Origin: Bostrychus sinensis
Taxonomy: Eukaryota > Chordata > Actinopteri > Gobiiformes > Eleotridae
Length of the DNA stretch: 64,000 nt
NCBI GenBank assembly: GCA_020698575.1
Contig: CM036241.1
Span: forward strand, 37,803,855-37,867,854
Direction of reading: 5' to 3'
Shown: positions 1 to 9,840 of the stretch, piece after piece
How positions within the stretch are numbered: the first letter of the stretch is position 1
Layout: the number at the start of each line of letters is the position of its first letter
Notes under the pieces: generated by a model
The model's database searches: none
The model's input: only the letters and a program-made list of their open reading frames with translations
What the model was told of the DNA's origin: nothing
Program-made: the position numbers and the translations under genes

Positions 1-960
1 TCATGGACCGCAGGTTGGGAACCACTGGTCTAAACGAATTAAAGCCCCAGCTGAGACAGGAGTAACACTTAAACACTCTTTTAATTAAGCCCGCAGCCCA
101 GTTTGTGAACCACTGTTGATAGATAATTGTGGCATGATGCAATCATTAGTTTTTGATATGAACAGAATCTGGTATAGTGAAAGAGCTGTGACCTTTGACC
201 TCTGACCCCAGGCTGAGCGCATGAGTGTTGTTTCAGCTGAGAATCAAAAACAAACTGAGCACTCAGACCTTGGACCCACTTCGTGTTCAAGAGAATTCAT
301 TTATCATACAACTGAGCTAGGGAGCAGCCCCAAAAGTCAATATCAACTCAAGGGTGTATTCTCAAGGTTTGGTTTTCAAGCTGTGGTACAGATCCCACTG
401 GTGGTACACTTTTTTATAGTCCATTAGAGATCCAGGTAGCCTGTGTACCATAAACAGGACAAAACTAGTACAAATCTAGACTTAACCACGTCTGCACGTC
501 TAGCCTAGGACTAAACCATGTCCAAACCAGTACTAAAGTAAACCAGGACTAAACCTGGTCACAATTAGGCCTAAATGTAGGACTAAATAAGGAGTAAATC
601 ATGAGCCCTAGCTCAAGGTGATAATTCGCTTCATAGTACCACTTATCCTTGTGCTCATGTTTGGTTTAGTCTGGTAAGAGAGATATCTGGGCTAAGTTCT
701 GTCAGCTTTGTACCAGATCATACCAGGCAGGGCAAAGGCAGAACTGTTTTTTCAATAAATGATTACGTAAACTCAAAGGCGTTTTACATTCTGCTGCACC
801 TGTTGCAGGGCATCGTCAATCTCAGGTACAGATGTGGGTTAGAACTGTGATTTAGTCCTGATTTAATCCTGGAGGTGGAGGTAGCTGACCTAGTGGAGTT
901 ACTGTATCTTGTTGATTTCTCCAAAATGCCACGGAAAACCAGAATTAAACCTGGTCTAAC
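1..960. other. Intronic sequence with decayed hAT-like ends and 11-bp repeats
   Basis: No exon is seen. Bases 13-31 and 100-115 carry GGGAACCACTGG and GTGAACCACTG, the reverse of hAT-type ends of the CAGTGGTTC class. Around 366-410 a GTGGTACAGATCCCACTGGTGGTACA stretch resembles the same terminal region as at 22.82 and 41.89 kb. The 11-bp repeat follows at 468-600. The rest looks unique. Confidence 0.5.
468..600 (+). repeat. 11-bp minisatellite locus 1 (ACCAGGACTAA, degenerate)
   Basis: Repeated GGACTAAACC and GTCTAAACC-like words at about 11-bp spacing, heavily mutated. The unit is shared with the long arrays at 30.7, 42.0, 43.8, 50.0 and 62.2 kb. It lies just downstream of an hAT-like terminal sequence (about 366-410). 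Confidence 0.6.
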
Positions 961-1599
961 CTGTGAATTAGGGCCGAGCGATAAATCAATTTTTTCGATT
1001 ACTGCGAATTTGTAGGGCAGATCGACTTGTTTAAATAAAAATTAATAAAAAAAAAAAAAAAAACGTCCACCACCGGCGCTCTGGGCTCCCGTAGTTCATA
1101 GTGGGTAGGCCCCGCCCTCCCTCCGCGCTAGAGGAACACAAACAACATGGCAGCAAGCAGGGAATAACTCCTTCTAAAAACACAGCAATATGATTTTAAA
1201 AAGTAGGTACACTTGGCCTGTTCAAATACAGGTATTTTTAATTAGATTAATTACCACCTCACATATGTTTAAAAACATATTTTGTTAGTTTTTACAGTTC
1301 TAGCTAATATTTTGAAAAAGAATTATAGACAAAAATAATTGCAACTTTTGGCGCAAGTTTTAAGAAAATCTCCCGTAAAATCACAGGGCCTTCTCTTCTA
1401 TTTGACTTGTCTGATTGCACTTTAACCTCAAGAAGAAATCAAAGCAATAAAGCTAAACTTGTTTTGGACAATTTCTCTGTTGTCTTCAGTTAGATTTTAA
1501 GTAAGTGGGGAAAAAAATTGTTTTAAATCGTAAATCAAATTTTTTGTGAAAAAATCTGAGATTTTTTTTTAGGCTAAATTGCCCAGCTCTACTGTGAAT
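961..1599. mobile_element. Non-autonomous hAT-like transposon with perfect 8-bp TSD
   Basis: The element spans 969-1591. It begins TAGGGCCGAGCGAT and ends ATTGCCCAGCTCTA, whose reverse complement is TAGAGCTGGGCAAT, so the ends are imperfect terminal inverted repeats. CTGTGAAT occurs immediately on both sides (961-968 and 1592-1599). An exact 8-bp duplication is typical of hAT elements. The body has an A-run at about 1048 and a GC-rich patch around 1065-1150 but no transposase reading frame. It sits in the b4galt1-like intron. Confidence 0.88.
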
Positions 1600-3034
1600 A
1601 ACTTTTTTACATGATCGCACCAGTGCTCCTATCTTTAGAAGGTCAGGAGCACTGTCAAAAATTTAGCAGCACCAAATAAAATGTATGGAAACATATGCTT
1701 AAAAATATACTGTATATTTAACTCTTTTATTCATTGATAATAACAGCTATTTTGACTTTACAGAAAGGCCTAAATTCACTTTTACATGTGCCATTTGTGC
1801 TCCTAACTTGGATAGGCTCTTCAGAATTTCGTAGCCTGGAACGATAATAAGAAGTCCAATTCTACAGAATGTTTTAATGTAATTTATCACATAAGACTGC
1901 ACTACTGGCTGCAACATAGGAACAAGTCTGTCAATTAGAGTAAACAGTGCCCTCATTAACCTACAGTCTAGAAGAGGGGAGCCCTTGTGGGCAACAGGGG
2001 AACTGCAGGTGAAAGTGTGTGGGTCAGACCCATTGAGCTCAGTTCAAATACATAACGTTATAGAAAGGCTTCTCCCAAACTGTTGTACTGTTATCACCTG
2101 TAAGACTAGTGTACTATAAATCCTCATTGTTCACTGTGTGGGGCAGAGGGAGCACTCAAGTGAAAATCACCTGTCTGTGAAATGTGCATCCCATGATACA
2201 CATTATGCACTCACATAGTCATTAGAGAAGAAATGCACCCTCAGACCACACTGTGCTTTATTTATTTAGAATGTTTGTTTCTCTAGAAGTTTCCTGAAAC
2301 TCTGGTTTTTCTGTGATTCTGGTGCTGTGTTTCTCTCCAATGCCCCCTGCAGCTGTATGGCTACTCCCCTCTCATATGTGCTCAGAGAAACTCTCCCACT
2401 CTCCTCTGATCCTTCTGGCCATTCAGACTAAGTTATGGGAAGTAAATATGTCTTTTCTGACTGTTTTTGAGTAAAACATCAGAGATTCTGTTGTGCATAA
2501 ACATTGCACATGTGGCCGATAGAGCGCTAATGCGCCGTATGTAATTAGGTTATATTTTGTATCCTTAGCTTTTTTAAATCATTAATATTGACTATCTCCG
2601 CAATTACTGGACATAATGACATGAAACAAAACCAAAAATACCAAAACTAAATATATTTTAAAGTTGCACAGACTTAATTTATGTCACATATGCAACTAAA
2701 ATGGTCGCAATTTTGAGCCCTATATAGAAAAGGACTAAACTAGATCTAAATCACAGCACATAGCCCTAACTAATGCGGGACTAAAACAGGGAAAAACTGG
2801 CTTTATATTAAACTTAATCAGGACTTTCACTCCAGAAAACTCCTCAGTACCCCCAGACGAAGCCTGCGAACCACTTGTGGTACCAGTACCACCATTTGAG
2901 AACCGCTGAAAAGAAAAAAAATACATTAAGTAGAAGTAAAAGTAGTCAACAAAAGTACTAACTGCTGCTGCTGCTACTGCTACTATCACTACCACCCCAA
3001 AACTTGGAAACCACTTTTTAGAGACTAGTAAACG
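1600..3034. other. Intronic sequence, no gene seen
   Basis: AT-rich sequence. Around 2725-2815 there are weak copies of the 11-bp GGACTAAAC repeat, followed at 2869-2910 by CCACTTGTGGTACCAGTACCACC and TTTGAGAACCGCTG, a decayed hAT-like end. A short GCTGCTGCTGCTACTG triplet run lies at 2963-2980. Nothing else is recognised. Confidence 0.45.
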
Positions 3035-3100
3035 TAGTCTTTAGTCCTAGATTAGTCTTGGTTTCAAAATTAGTTTAGTCCTGGTTTACTTTGGATCTGG
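3035..3100 (-). repeat. 11-bp minisatellite locus (reverse orientation)
   Basis: TTTAGTCCTAGATTAGTCTTGG and TTTAGTCCTGGTTTAC words form a short block of the reverse-complement unit TTAGTCCTGGT. It directly abuts the TTAA MITE starting at 3106. Confidence 0.6.
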
Positions 3101-3101
3101 T

Positions 3102-3424
3102 TTAAAGTTACTGTAAGCAGCATGTGGTCATACTGGTTTCAAAGCAATACTGCAGTCTAAATTAAACCAATGGTTTGCGGGTTGCCAGTTTTTCCACTTT
3201 TCTGATTGGACGATCGGGAATGCAGTTTTAGAACTAAAACAAAAACTGCCAACAAAAACAATTGGCCATTATGTAAAATATATTTTTAATTTATAGTAAA
3301 AGAGCTGTACTATTGTTATCATTAAAACTAATATTTGATTTAAACATGTTTACATCATAACTTGGGACAGATGTCATTTTTATGAAATATAAAAAATATA
3401 TACGGCTTATTATCGTACCTTTAA
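3102..3424 (+). mobile_element. TTAA-target MITE, copy A (AGGTACTG family)
   Basis: The element spans 3106-3420 (315 bp), flanked by TTAA at 3102-3105 and 3421-3424. Ends are AGTTACTGTAAGCAGC on the left and, read inward from the right, AGGTACGATAATAAGCC. It is colinear over its length with copies at 22113-22425 and 51986-52273 and with a truncated copy at 5968-6215. TTAA targets are used by both piggyBac and Kolobok superfamilies. The copy is non-coding. Confidence 0.82.
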
Positions 3425-3429
3425 ATGCT

Positions 3430-3806
3430 GGCTAGATCAGGGGTCTGCAAACTATGGTTTTAGAGCCATATGTGGCTCTTTAGCCCTGCCCTTGCAGCTA
3501 TTTGGGGCATCTAAGATCTGTTGATAAAGGAATAGGTAGATGACGAATTAGAAGAGTCACAGCCAGCACCAGGAAATAGTTACAGGATGTAACTCTAGTT
3601 TTCTGAGTGAGATAATCAGTGCAGTATTTAAAACAGCTCTTTGTTAGTTTTCAAATCTGAATAACCACCCATATGCGATATTTCAGATATAGGCTAAGTA
3701 AATTTTGTGCATTAACATTGGTTGCAGCACTTCACAGATTCAAATTTTGTATTTTGGAGAACGATTGGCTCTTTGATCCCAAAGGTTGCAGACCCCTGTC
3801 CTAGAT
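3430..3806. mobile_element. hAT-like MITE with CAGGGGTCTGCAA ends
   Basis: The element spans 3438-3798. It starts CAGGGGTCTGCAAACTATGG and ends GGTTGCAGACCCCTG, giving 13-15 bp inverted ends. Flanking 8-mers GGCTAGAT (3430-3437) and TCCTAGAT (3799-3806) agree at six of eight positions, consistent with an old 8-bp duplication. Sub-terminal AGAGCCATATGTGGCTCTTTAG and TTGGCTCTTTG extend the symmetry. No coding potential. Confidence 0.8.
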
Positions 3807-3866
3807 TAACTGATTTAGTCCTGGTCGAATCTAGACCAGGACTAAAGTCAGGACTTAGTCCTGGTT
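3800..3866. repeat. 11-bp minisatellite locus containing both orientations
   Basis: TTTAGTCCTGGTCGAATCTAGACC is followed by AGGACTAAAGTCAGGACTTAGTCCTGG. Units in opposite orientation are juxtaposed, giving a small hairpin close to the splice donor of the b4galt1-like exon. Confidence 0.55.
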
Positions 3867-3957
3867 ACTGATGGCTACAATGTTAAATTTTTACTTTTCA
3901 TAGTGCCATAAAGTAGGCACGGTTGCTGGCCAGATCTGCCGAGCAACAGCCCAACTG

Positions 3958-3968
3958 TCACTCACCCA
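3958..3968 (-). other. b4galt1: Splice donor of b4galt1-like exon 1
   Basis: On the minus strand the exon reads CTTTTGG and the intron opens GTGAGTGACA at 3965. GTGAGT is a strong match to the vertebrate donor consensus. Reading through it reaches an in-frame TGA at 3960-3958, which supports an exon end here rather than a longer coding frame. The exon ends in phase 1 (one base of a glycine codon). Confidence 0.8.
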
Positions 3969-4371
3969 AAAGAGGAGAAGTCTCCGGACACTTCTCCAGC
4001 TTCTTCTCCGGTTCTGGTGGACCCCTCTCCGGGTCTTTCCCTGTTGTCTGCCCCGCGTGTGTCTTTGGTTCAGAGGCAGGAGCCGCTTTCTCCGCCTCGT
4101 TTGGTTTATTTTCCTGACTTTTTTCTGTCGCTGCATTTTCTTGGTTTTTCTGACCCTGGTCTGTCAACTTTGGTCCAGCGGTCTGAAGTTGGGTCGAGTG
4201 GTTCGAGGCGAAAAATCTGGGGTTCTGTTGATTTTGGGCGAAAGTGAAACGTACATCAAACGAACGAACGTAGAAAACTATTGTCACTGATATGTGAAGA
4301 AAACAGAGGAGAACTACGAGTTTACAAGCCCGGTTGAGCAAGTTAAAATTGACAGGGGCGTCCGCAGCCAT
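3966..4371 (-). CDS. b4galt1: Beta-1,4-galactosyltransferase 1-like, first coding exon
   Basis: This exon encodes residues 1-135 plus one base. The family transfers galactose from UDP-Gal to terminal GlcNAc on glycans in the trans-Golgi and is a type II membrane protein. Visible features are a short cytosolic tail (residues 1-16), the family signature LLNRACKLVVLLCFLHISVT leading through a membrane anchor (about 17-36), and a stem rich in Lys, Glu, Gln and Pro with one N-glycosylation sequon (Asn57-His-Ser). It ends in CPETSPLL, matching the conserved CPEESPLL that precedes the catalytic domain in B4GALT1. The catalytic domain (metal-binding DVD, WGWGGEDDD) is absent because it lies in later exons. 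The ATG at 4371 has a good Kozak context (AAAATGG). An open frame continues upstream to a GTG at 4437, but that is not a plausible start. B4GALT2 lacks the CPE-SPLL ending, so B4GALT1 is preferred; a lineage-specific paralogue cannot be excluded. Confidence 0.85.
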
Positions 4372-5250
4372 TTTGGTCCAAGTGACAGGAAACAGATGTG
4401 TCGGAAATGTGACTTTCAGAGCCCCCCAAAGAGCCACAAAAAACCGCTATCTCCTTCTTCTGAGCTTCATCTTACGCTCCAGGCTTCGAACTATTTCCAA
4501 CAGCTTCGAAACCTTCCAAAAAGTCACACAAAATTCCGCTGAAACAGAATATCCGCGCTGCGTTACGTCTGATAAGAACCGAGAAAGCGCCTTTAGCAGT
4601 AAATTAGCCTCCGGGTCCGTTAAGTAAGCAAAAAAAAATGTTAAAAATGACTTCAAAAGTTGTGGTAAAGTTCGATTGAAAAGTCCTGAGCGTAAAGAGG
4701 TAATTATTGGGGGTTGGTTTGTTGGTTCGAAGCGGGGTTAAGGCACGGCAGTGAGGGAGAAGAGGAGATGGGAACACGGTGAACCAAACGGCACCGCCTG
4801 ACTACTGCTGCTGCTGCTGTTGTGAGGGGATAAAGATCAGCCCGGGGACAAAACCCTGTGCGACACCAGCGAACGGCGGAAGTGACGCAGAGGTGTTGTG
4901 ATGGAAAAAGAGCGTCTGTAAGCGAATAATTGGAGGAAAGCGTTTGATTAAATTCGAAAGATTGGTACAAGTTTTAGTAAAGGAATTAAATAGGCAATTT
5001 CTTGGGCTTACATTAGAGGGCGACTAATACTTTTCATGTAGAAATCTCCTAAAGCAGAAATCACCGAACATTTTCTTACTGGGCAAAATTTGGTTTGAAA
5101 ACGGTATTGTAGTCTAATTAAAACAAGTCTGTGGGTTGCCAGCAGGGTCGCCACTTTTACTACAGGAAATGGAGGGACGCCTGCTGCGGTACGGACCACG
5201 AATCTCACGCCATCGTGACTCCAGACCTATTTGTGTGTCGGTAGTGGAAA
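4372..5250 (-). promoter_or_regulatory. b4galt1: 5' UTR and promoter region of b4galt1-like gene
   Basis: This is the GC- and CpG-richer block immediately upstream of the ATG, unlike the AT-rich surroundings. CpGs cluster at 4350-4380, 4550-4620 and 4840-4900. There is no clear TATA box at a sensible distance. A CTGCTGCTGCTGCTG run lies at 4806-4820. The transcription start cannot be placed by eye. The limit at about 5250 is approximate, and a transposon fragment sits at 5086-5150. Confidence 0.5.
5086..5150 (+). mobile_element. Fragment of the AGGTACTG TTAA MITE family
   Basis: TTGGTTTGAAAACGGTATTG and GTCTGTGGGTTGCCAG match the left-central part of the copies at 3106 and 22113. Both ends are missing. 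It lies inside the putative promoter block. Confidence 0.5.
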
Positions 5251-5967
5251 GTAATATCTTAAAACATGAGAACGTATAGGTTTAAAATACAAACAGTTTA
5301 TTGCAAGGCGGTCTTGGGTATTCCCCCCAGGAAATTTTGTACAAGGTATAATTTCCTGTGTTCTGGTGGATTTGATGGTGTCTTAATACATTCAGCTGGT
5401 CAGGGTTGTATAAAAAATGTGGGCAATGTATTATATGACTGCCCTTTAAGATTCCAGACAAAACACTGATTATTATACCAAGTCTTTGGTATAATTTAAA
5501 CACAAGATCATTAAATAATAGGAACTAGCCTACATTGTTGCACAGGGTATAGTACATTTGAAATTAAAATTATTTTATTTAAATTGCATGAATAAATCCA
5601 GGCTTTGAAATAATTTAGTTTTTAATGTTATAGCCAATAGAGTCTCACAGTGACAGAGCCTTCAGTCTCATTTCACTGGGGCTGTGGACAGAGGCTGCAG
5701 AAAACACTACTTTTAAAACTTTTATCTGGACAACCAAACTTATGTTTTATGTCACTTTGAAGAATATGGAAGCTGTAAGTGCCCATGGAGTCATAACTTT
5801 TTTTTTCGCGTTAAAAGGACTTAATTCTTTAATTTTCCTGAGATAACAGCATAATTTTCTCATTATAATGAGAAAACAATGTTTGTTTTCCCAAGATAAC
5901 AGCTTTCAGCTTGCTTTTTAAGTCATCAGGACGATTCAGTATTTTAAGGGACGGGTGGCAATGATAG
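5251..5967. other. Intergenic, nothing recognised
   Basis: AT-rich sequence without a supported exon. Short reading frames at 5266-5503 are open by chance on both strands and show no domain. No repeat family was recognised. Confidence 0.4.
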
Positions 5968-6219
5968 TTGCCAGTCTTTACACTTTTCTAATTGAACAAT
6001 CGGCCATGCAGTTTCAAAACCAAAACAAACAAAGTAAACATAAACAACTTGGCCATTATGTAAAATATATTTTTATCTGTAATAGCTCAACTGTACCATT
6101 GTTATTAGTAAAACTAATATTTGATTTAAACATGTTTACCTCATATTTTGGCACATGTGGGTAATTTTGATGAAACATAAAAAAAAAAAAAAAAAAAATA
6201 CTGCTTATAGCATCTTTAA
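5968..6219 (+). mobile_element. TTAA MITE, copy C (5'-truncated)
   Basis: It starts at GTTGCCAGTCTTTACAC, equivalent to the middle-left of the full copies. It runs through CTAATATTTGATTTAAACATG to the right end CTGCTTATAGCATC followed by TTAA (6216-6219). An A-run at 6179-6198 has expanded inside it. Confidence 0.72.
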
Positions 6220-6244
6220 GACATCCCTTTTTGTTTTAAATAAT

Positions 6245-6967
6245 GTAGGTTCCGTTGCTTTAAATGTGCTTCCTCAGGGCAGTGTCACCAGGAGAACAAA
6301 ATCCTACAGCTCAACCAGGACAAGTCCCAAGTGCTTATTATTGGTTCCAGAGAAAAAGGGACTGGCCCCTAAGTATATATTAAATTCCCGGGAAAAAAGT
6401 GAAAGACCTTGGTGTGATTTTAGACTTTCATTTTAAAGTCCATGTGCACAGCGTCACCAAGACATTTTTATCATCTACTATAACATTTTTTTAGCTCCTC
6501 ACCAGTCTGACTGGTTTACTTCAGTATTATATGGAATTTTAGTATTTGTTATGAGTACACAAGAGGAAATACTGAGGTGGAAAACTCAGGCCATGTCAAG
6601 TTGATGATGCCATTACCACAGAAACCTTGGTGTGATTTTAAACTCTCATTTTAATTTTAAAGCCCATGTGCACAACGTCACCAAGACATTTTTATCATCT
6701 AAAGAACACCTCTAGAGTCAGGCAACTGAGCAACACTGAGATCCTCATGCACACTTCTGAAACCAGGTTCAGGCTCAACTGCTGTCATCACAACCTAAAA
6801 CTACTACTACTATGTTTTTTAGCTCCACACCTTAGAGGAAAAGTAGTTTGACTGGTTTACTTCAGTATCATATGAAATTTTAGTATTTGTTAGGAGTACA
6901 CAAGAGGAAACACTGAGGTCGAAAGCTCAAGCCACGTCAACTTGATGATGCGATTTCCACAGAAACG
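6245..6967 (+). mobile_element. L2/CR1-type LINE reverse-transcriptase remnant, locally duplicated
   Basis: Translated pieces match the palm and thumb of fish L2/CR1-like LINEs. LPQGSV occurs near 6268, then after a deletion that removes the catalytic YADD box come LQLNQDKSQVLIIGSRE (about 6307-6357), VKDLGVIFDFHFK and VTKTFLSS. Stops and frameshifts make it dead. The segment beginning CCTTGGTGTGATTTTA occurs twice in tandem, 6404-6625 and 6626-6967. The second copy keeps about 120 bp (SRVRQLSNTEILMHT region) that the first has lost. Confidence 0.75.
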
Positions 6968-8430
6968 TGTTGGCTGCAGTCAAGTAGTAGTACCTCAGGT
7001 TACACAGGTGAGTCAGACAGAAGTAGACCTACTTCAAACCTGTGCTGTGACCGATAAGCAATGGGTCCGTTTGTTTGATTTCTGTGACGAAGTGAGTCCA
7101 AACCTTCACTTGTCCTTTATCCATTATACTTTCAATACCATATTAAACACACACATAAATCCATTTACAAATATTGCTAATAAGCTGCACATACGTATCC
7201 TGGGTTTTGTTTGTGTTTGTCTTATCAGTTTACATTTCTTCATTTTCCATATACATACATTCAGTTACAAATCACACAAACACACATCTAGTTTCATTGT
7301 TTTATTGTTTTGGCTCATTGGTTAAAAGCCTTATTGTATTTGCTGTTTTTTTTGGTACTTACCTTGTCCTTTGTTTGAGTTACTTACCTGCTTTTATACC
7401 ATTTTGAAAGTTTTCTTTCCAGCTTTATTATTTGTGTTTAATTATGTTTTCATCTTGTAGGGGCATTGATAATCAACTGTGACTATGTGGGTGCAGTCCT
7501 AGTGCACAGTGAAGGAAATGTGTGTTTTAAAATGTTTCTTTGTATTGGTCCAGTAATGTGGACCAGGCCAATTGATTGGCCTCTGGATAAAAGGCAGGTG
7601 TGTGCTGTTTGGGAGAGGATAGATATATATTTGTGTCATGCTGTGATGAGCTAAAATGTAAATATTTGGTGGCACTGTAAATAAATTTCAACTTGGCCAT
7701 GAGTTTCTGCTATTTCTCATGCCACTCGGAGCTACACTACCTCACAGTTTCCCAAATGGCGAAATATAATATAGTAGCATTAGTCACAGCGGAATACAAA
7801 GTAAACAAATGAGCCTTGAAACAACTCTTTTAACTGCTTTGTCACTCTGTCTTGGTGAATATTTATCATACACTAAAGTATCAGAATACTTTTATGTGAA
7901 CGTTAACTCCAGTAGTTTACATTACATCCTAAACTGCTCCAATGTTTTGCTATTGAAAATACCTTACATTTGCATACTTAACAGCTTGTGTGACTACTAA
8001 TATGATAGCAAGTTCCCAATCTCTATAGCTACTTAGGATATAGCCCGTAGAAGCAAATCTACTGCAGCACACCCATGACTATTAATAAAGCACAGTGTCA
8101 AAAAGAGACTGGATGGACATATTCTATATTTGTCTTTACACACGACACATACCTGCACCACAGCTCTCAATGACCCCTCCTTTTACACAACCTCTAATTT
8201 GACTTCCATGTGCACATACAGCGCCCATGGTAAAACTTATATCTATGTGTGTAAACAGAGGACTGTGATGTTTCCTGTACATCTCATGTTCTTTCATTTA
8301 TTAATTTCAATCAATTTCAGGGAGAGGAAATCCTAAAAAAGTGATATCTGCAATAATCCAAATAAAACATTTGTTATGTTTTAAGCTTAATTTTCAGATT
8401 TAAACTTATATTAAGAGGAAAGGGGCATTC
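6968..8430. other. Intergenic; possible decayed LTR-like patch at 7440-7700
   Basis: No exon. A 127-codon frame at 6942-7325 starts inside the LINE duplication, and its hydrophobic C-terminal half is low-complexity, so it is not called a gene. GGATAAAAGGCAGG (7585) followed by GTAAATAAATTTCAAC (7676) resembles a TATA box and polyadenylation signal about 90 bp apart, as in some LTRs. No terminal repeats or primer-binding site were found. Confidence 0.35.
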
Positions 8431-8445
8431 ATTGTGTCATTACAA

Positions 8446-8606
8446 TCTTTTTTTTTTTTTTTTTATCAAAAAAGTGAAATTTTTAGGCAAATCTTATTCA
8501 GAAGTCACTTTGCATTGCCCTTCTTTGGTGGATTTGAGAGAGGAGAGGGTGGGACCTGTGGTGGGTATGGAAAGCCTAACCCTAACCCTAACCCTTGAGT
8601 ATTTAT

Positions 8607-8640
<34 letters not shown>
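8446..8640. repeat. T-run, short telomere-like (CCCTAA)3 and 30-bp A-run
   Basis: A T-run lies at 8448-8463. At 8576-8597 there are three tandem CCCTAA units plus partial units. A 30-base A-run ends at 8640. The combination suggests a simple-repeat patch or a retrotransposed tail rather than a telomere. Confidence 0.7.
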
Positions 8641-8642
<2 letters not shown>

Positions 8643-9840
8643 ATCATTTGCACTGCACTTTAGCACAGGCTACACTCACAAAACAAACGTCTGTTGTAGG
8701 CTTCAGAGAAAGACCACGACAGCCCTCTGATGGTCAAGCAGGGAGGTGTATTTTAACTGGCCTGGGACTGCGTTTGTAGTGGCTGTGGTCTCATTTTTGA
8801 TTAACCCAGTTCAATGTGATAAACTATCACTTACAGAATGTAGTGTATATATATATATTTTTTATCTGTATTAAGACCTTTGTTTATACCAAGCCAGTAA
8901 CTGAACTCTCTGTAAGTGGAATTCTTTGTTCAAATACAAAGCCTTTTGTGCCTTTCACAACTTTACGTTTACATATTTAAATGGTTTGCAATAATATGAA
9001 AAAAATTAAACAAGATTTGTCATTTTATTTTTTACTGAATGGTAATGCAGCTTGTTTAGGAGAATATCTTGTAATGTGATGGACTGTAAAAAGCAGTTGT
9101 TCACGTGATGCTGATGAGATGAGCAGCTTGTATTACTTGATACGGATGTTTGAGCATTCTTCAGAGTGAGCTTTCTCATGATGGATGATGCAGGACAAAC
9201 GAGGGAGGGTTGATATTCTCCATTTCAGATTTTTATCTTCAATATCCTCAGTACCTCAGTACATCTTTACAATATTACTATAAAATATGAGATAAAATAA
9301 TGAAATATATATATTAAGAAGTTGACTGTAGAAGAATGTGTGGATTATTTTGCGTAGCTAACAATTACTTTCCACAATGTTGCGCATCTACTGTTCACTC
9401 CAAGTTCCAAGTGTAAGTGACATGTTAGTGGCCGCGCTGGGTCCGTTTCCATGACGCCGAAGTAAAGTGGGCGGTGCTTAGAAACGTCAGTTACTGTTGT
9501 TTACTAACCAACCAAAATAAGTATTTATGTAGCTTATTTTATTTTCTGCTTCATTTACTACAATAAAAAATCAGTTATCGTCAGCGTCCGTTATTGTACG
9601 AGCCCACTGAGTAAAAAAACAAGGAATTGGAGAATAATTTCTCATTTCATGATCTACTCTTGACTCACAGACACTAAAATGCATGTCCTTATCCGAGATT
9701 GTAGTTATGCAGTTTCACAAACTGAGAGCGAGGGGTCCGACACTGCGGTCCTGAGTGGACAGGTACAGTGTACCACACGTGTGTGGGAAAATACTGCTCT
9801 CTTGTGTATCAGTAGGAGACCGGTGCTGCTTGGGACGCCC
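8641..9840. other. Intergenic, nothing recognised
   Basis: Unique-looking AT-rich DNA. A CpG-bearing patch around 9430-9485 and 9720-9840 has no supported exon. Confidence 0.35.

Larger units (their letters stand above)
1..3964 (-). other. b4galt1: b4galt1-like intron 1 (partial, 5' part)
   Basis: Everything left of the splice donor at 3965/3964 is intron on the minus strand if the exon call at 3966-4371 is right. No further exon of the galactosyltransferase family is seen here, so the intron is longer than 3.9 kb and the catalytic exons lie outside the window. A long first intron is usual for B4GALT1 in vertebrates (family knowledge). The intron is filled with transposon copies, listed separately. 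Confidence 0.75.

Noticed and set aside
3958..4437. A longer 159-codon reading frame for the b4galt1-like protein, starting at 4437 and ending at 3958
   Set aside because: The codon at 4437-4435 is GTG, not ATG, and the frame left of 3966 runs into a consensus splice donor and a stop. The ATG at 4371 with a good Kozak context is preferred.
6942..7325. A 127-codon plus-strand frame
   Set aside because: It begins inside the duplicated LINE remnant and its second half is hydrophobic low-complexity from AT-rich repeats.
7440..7700. A solo LTR suggested by TATA-like and AATAAA-like signals
   Set aside because: No paired termini, target duplication or internal retroviral sequence was found.
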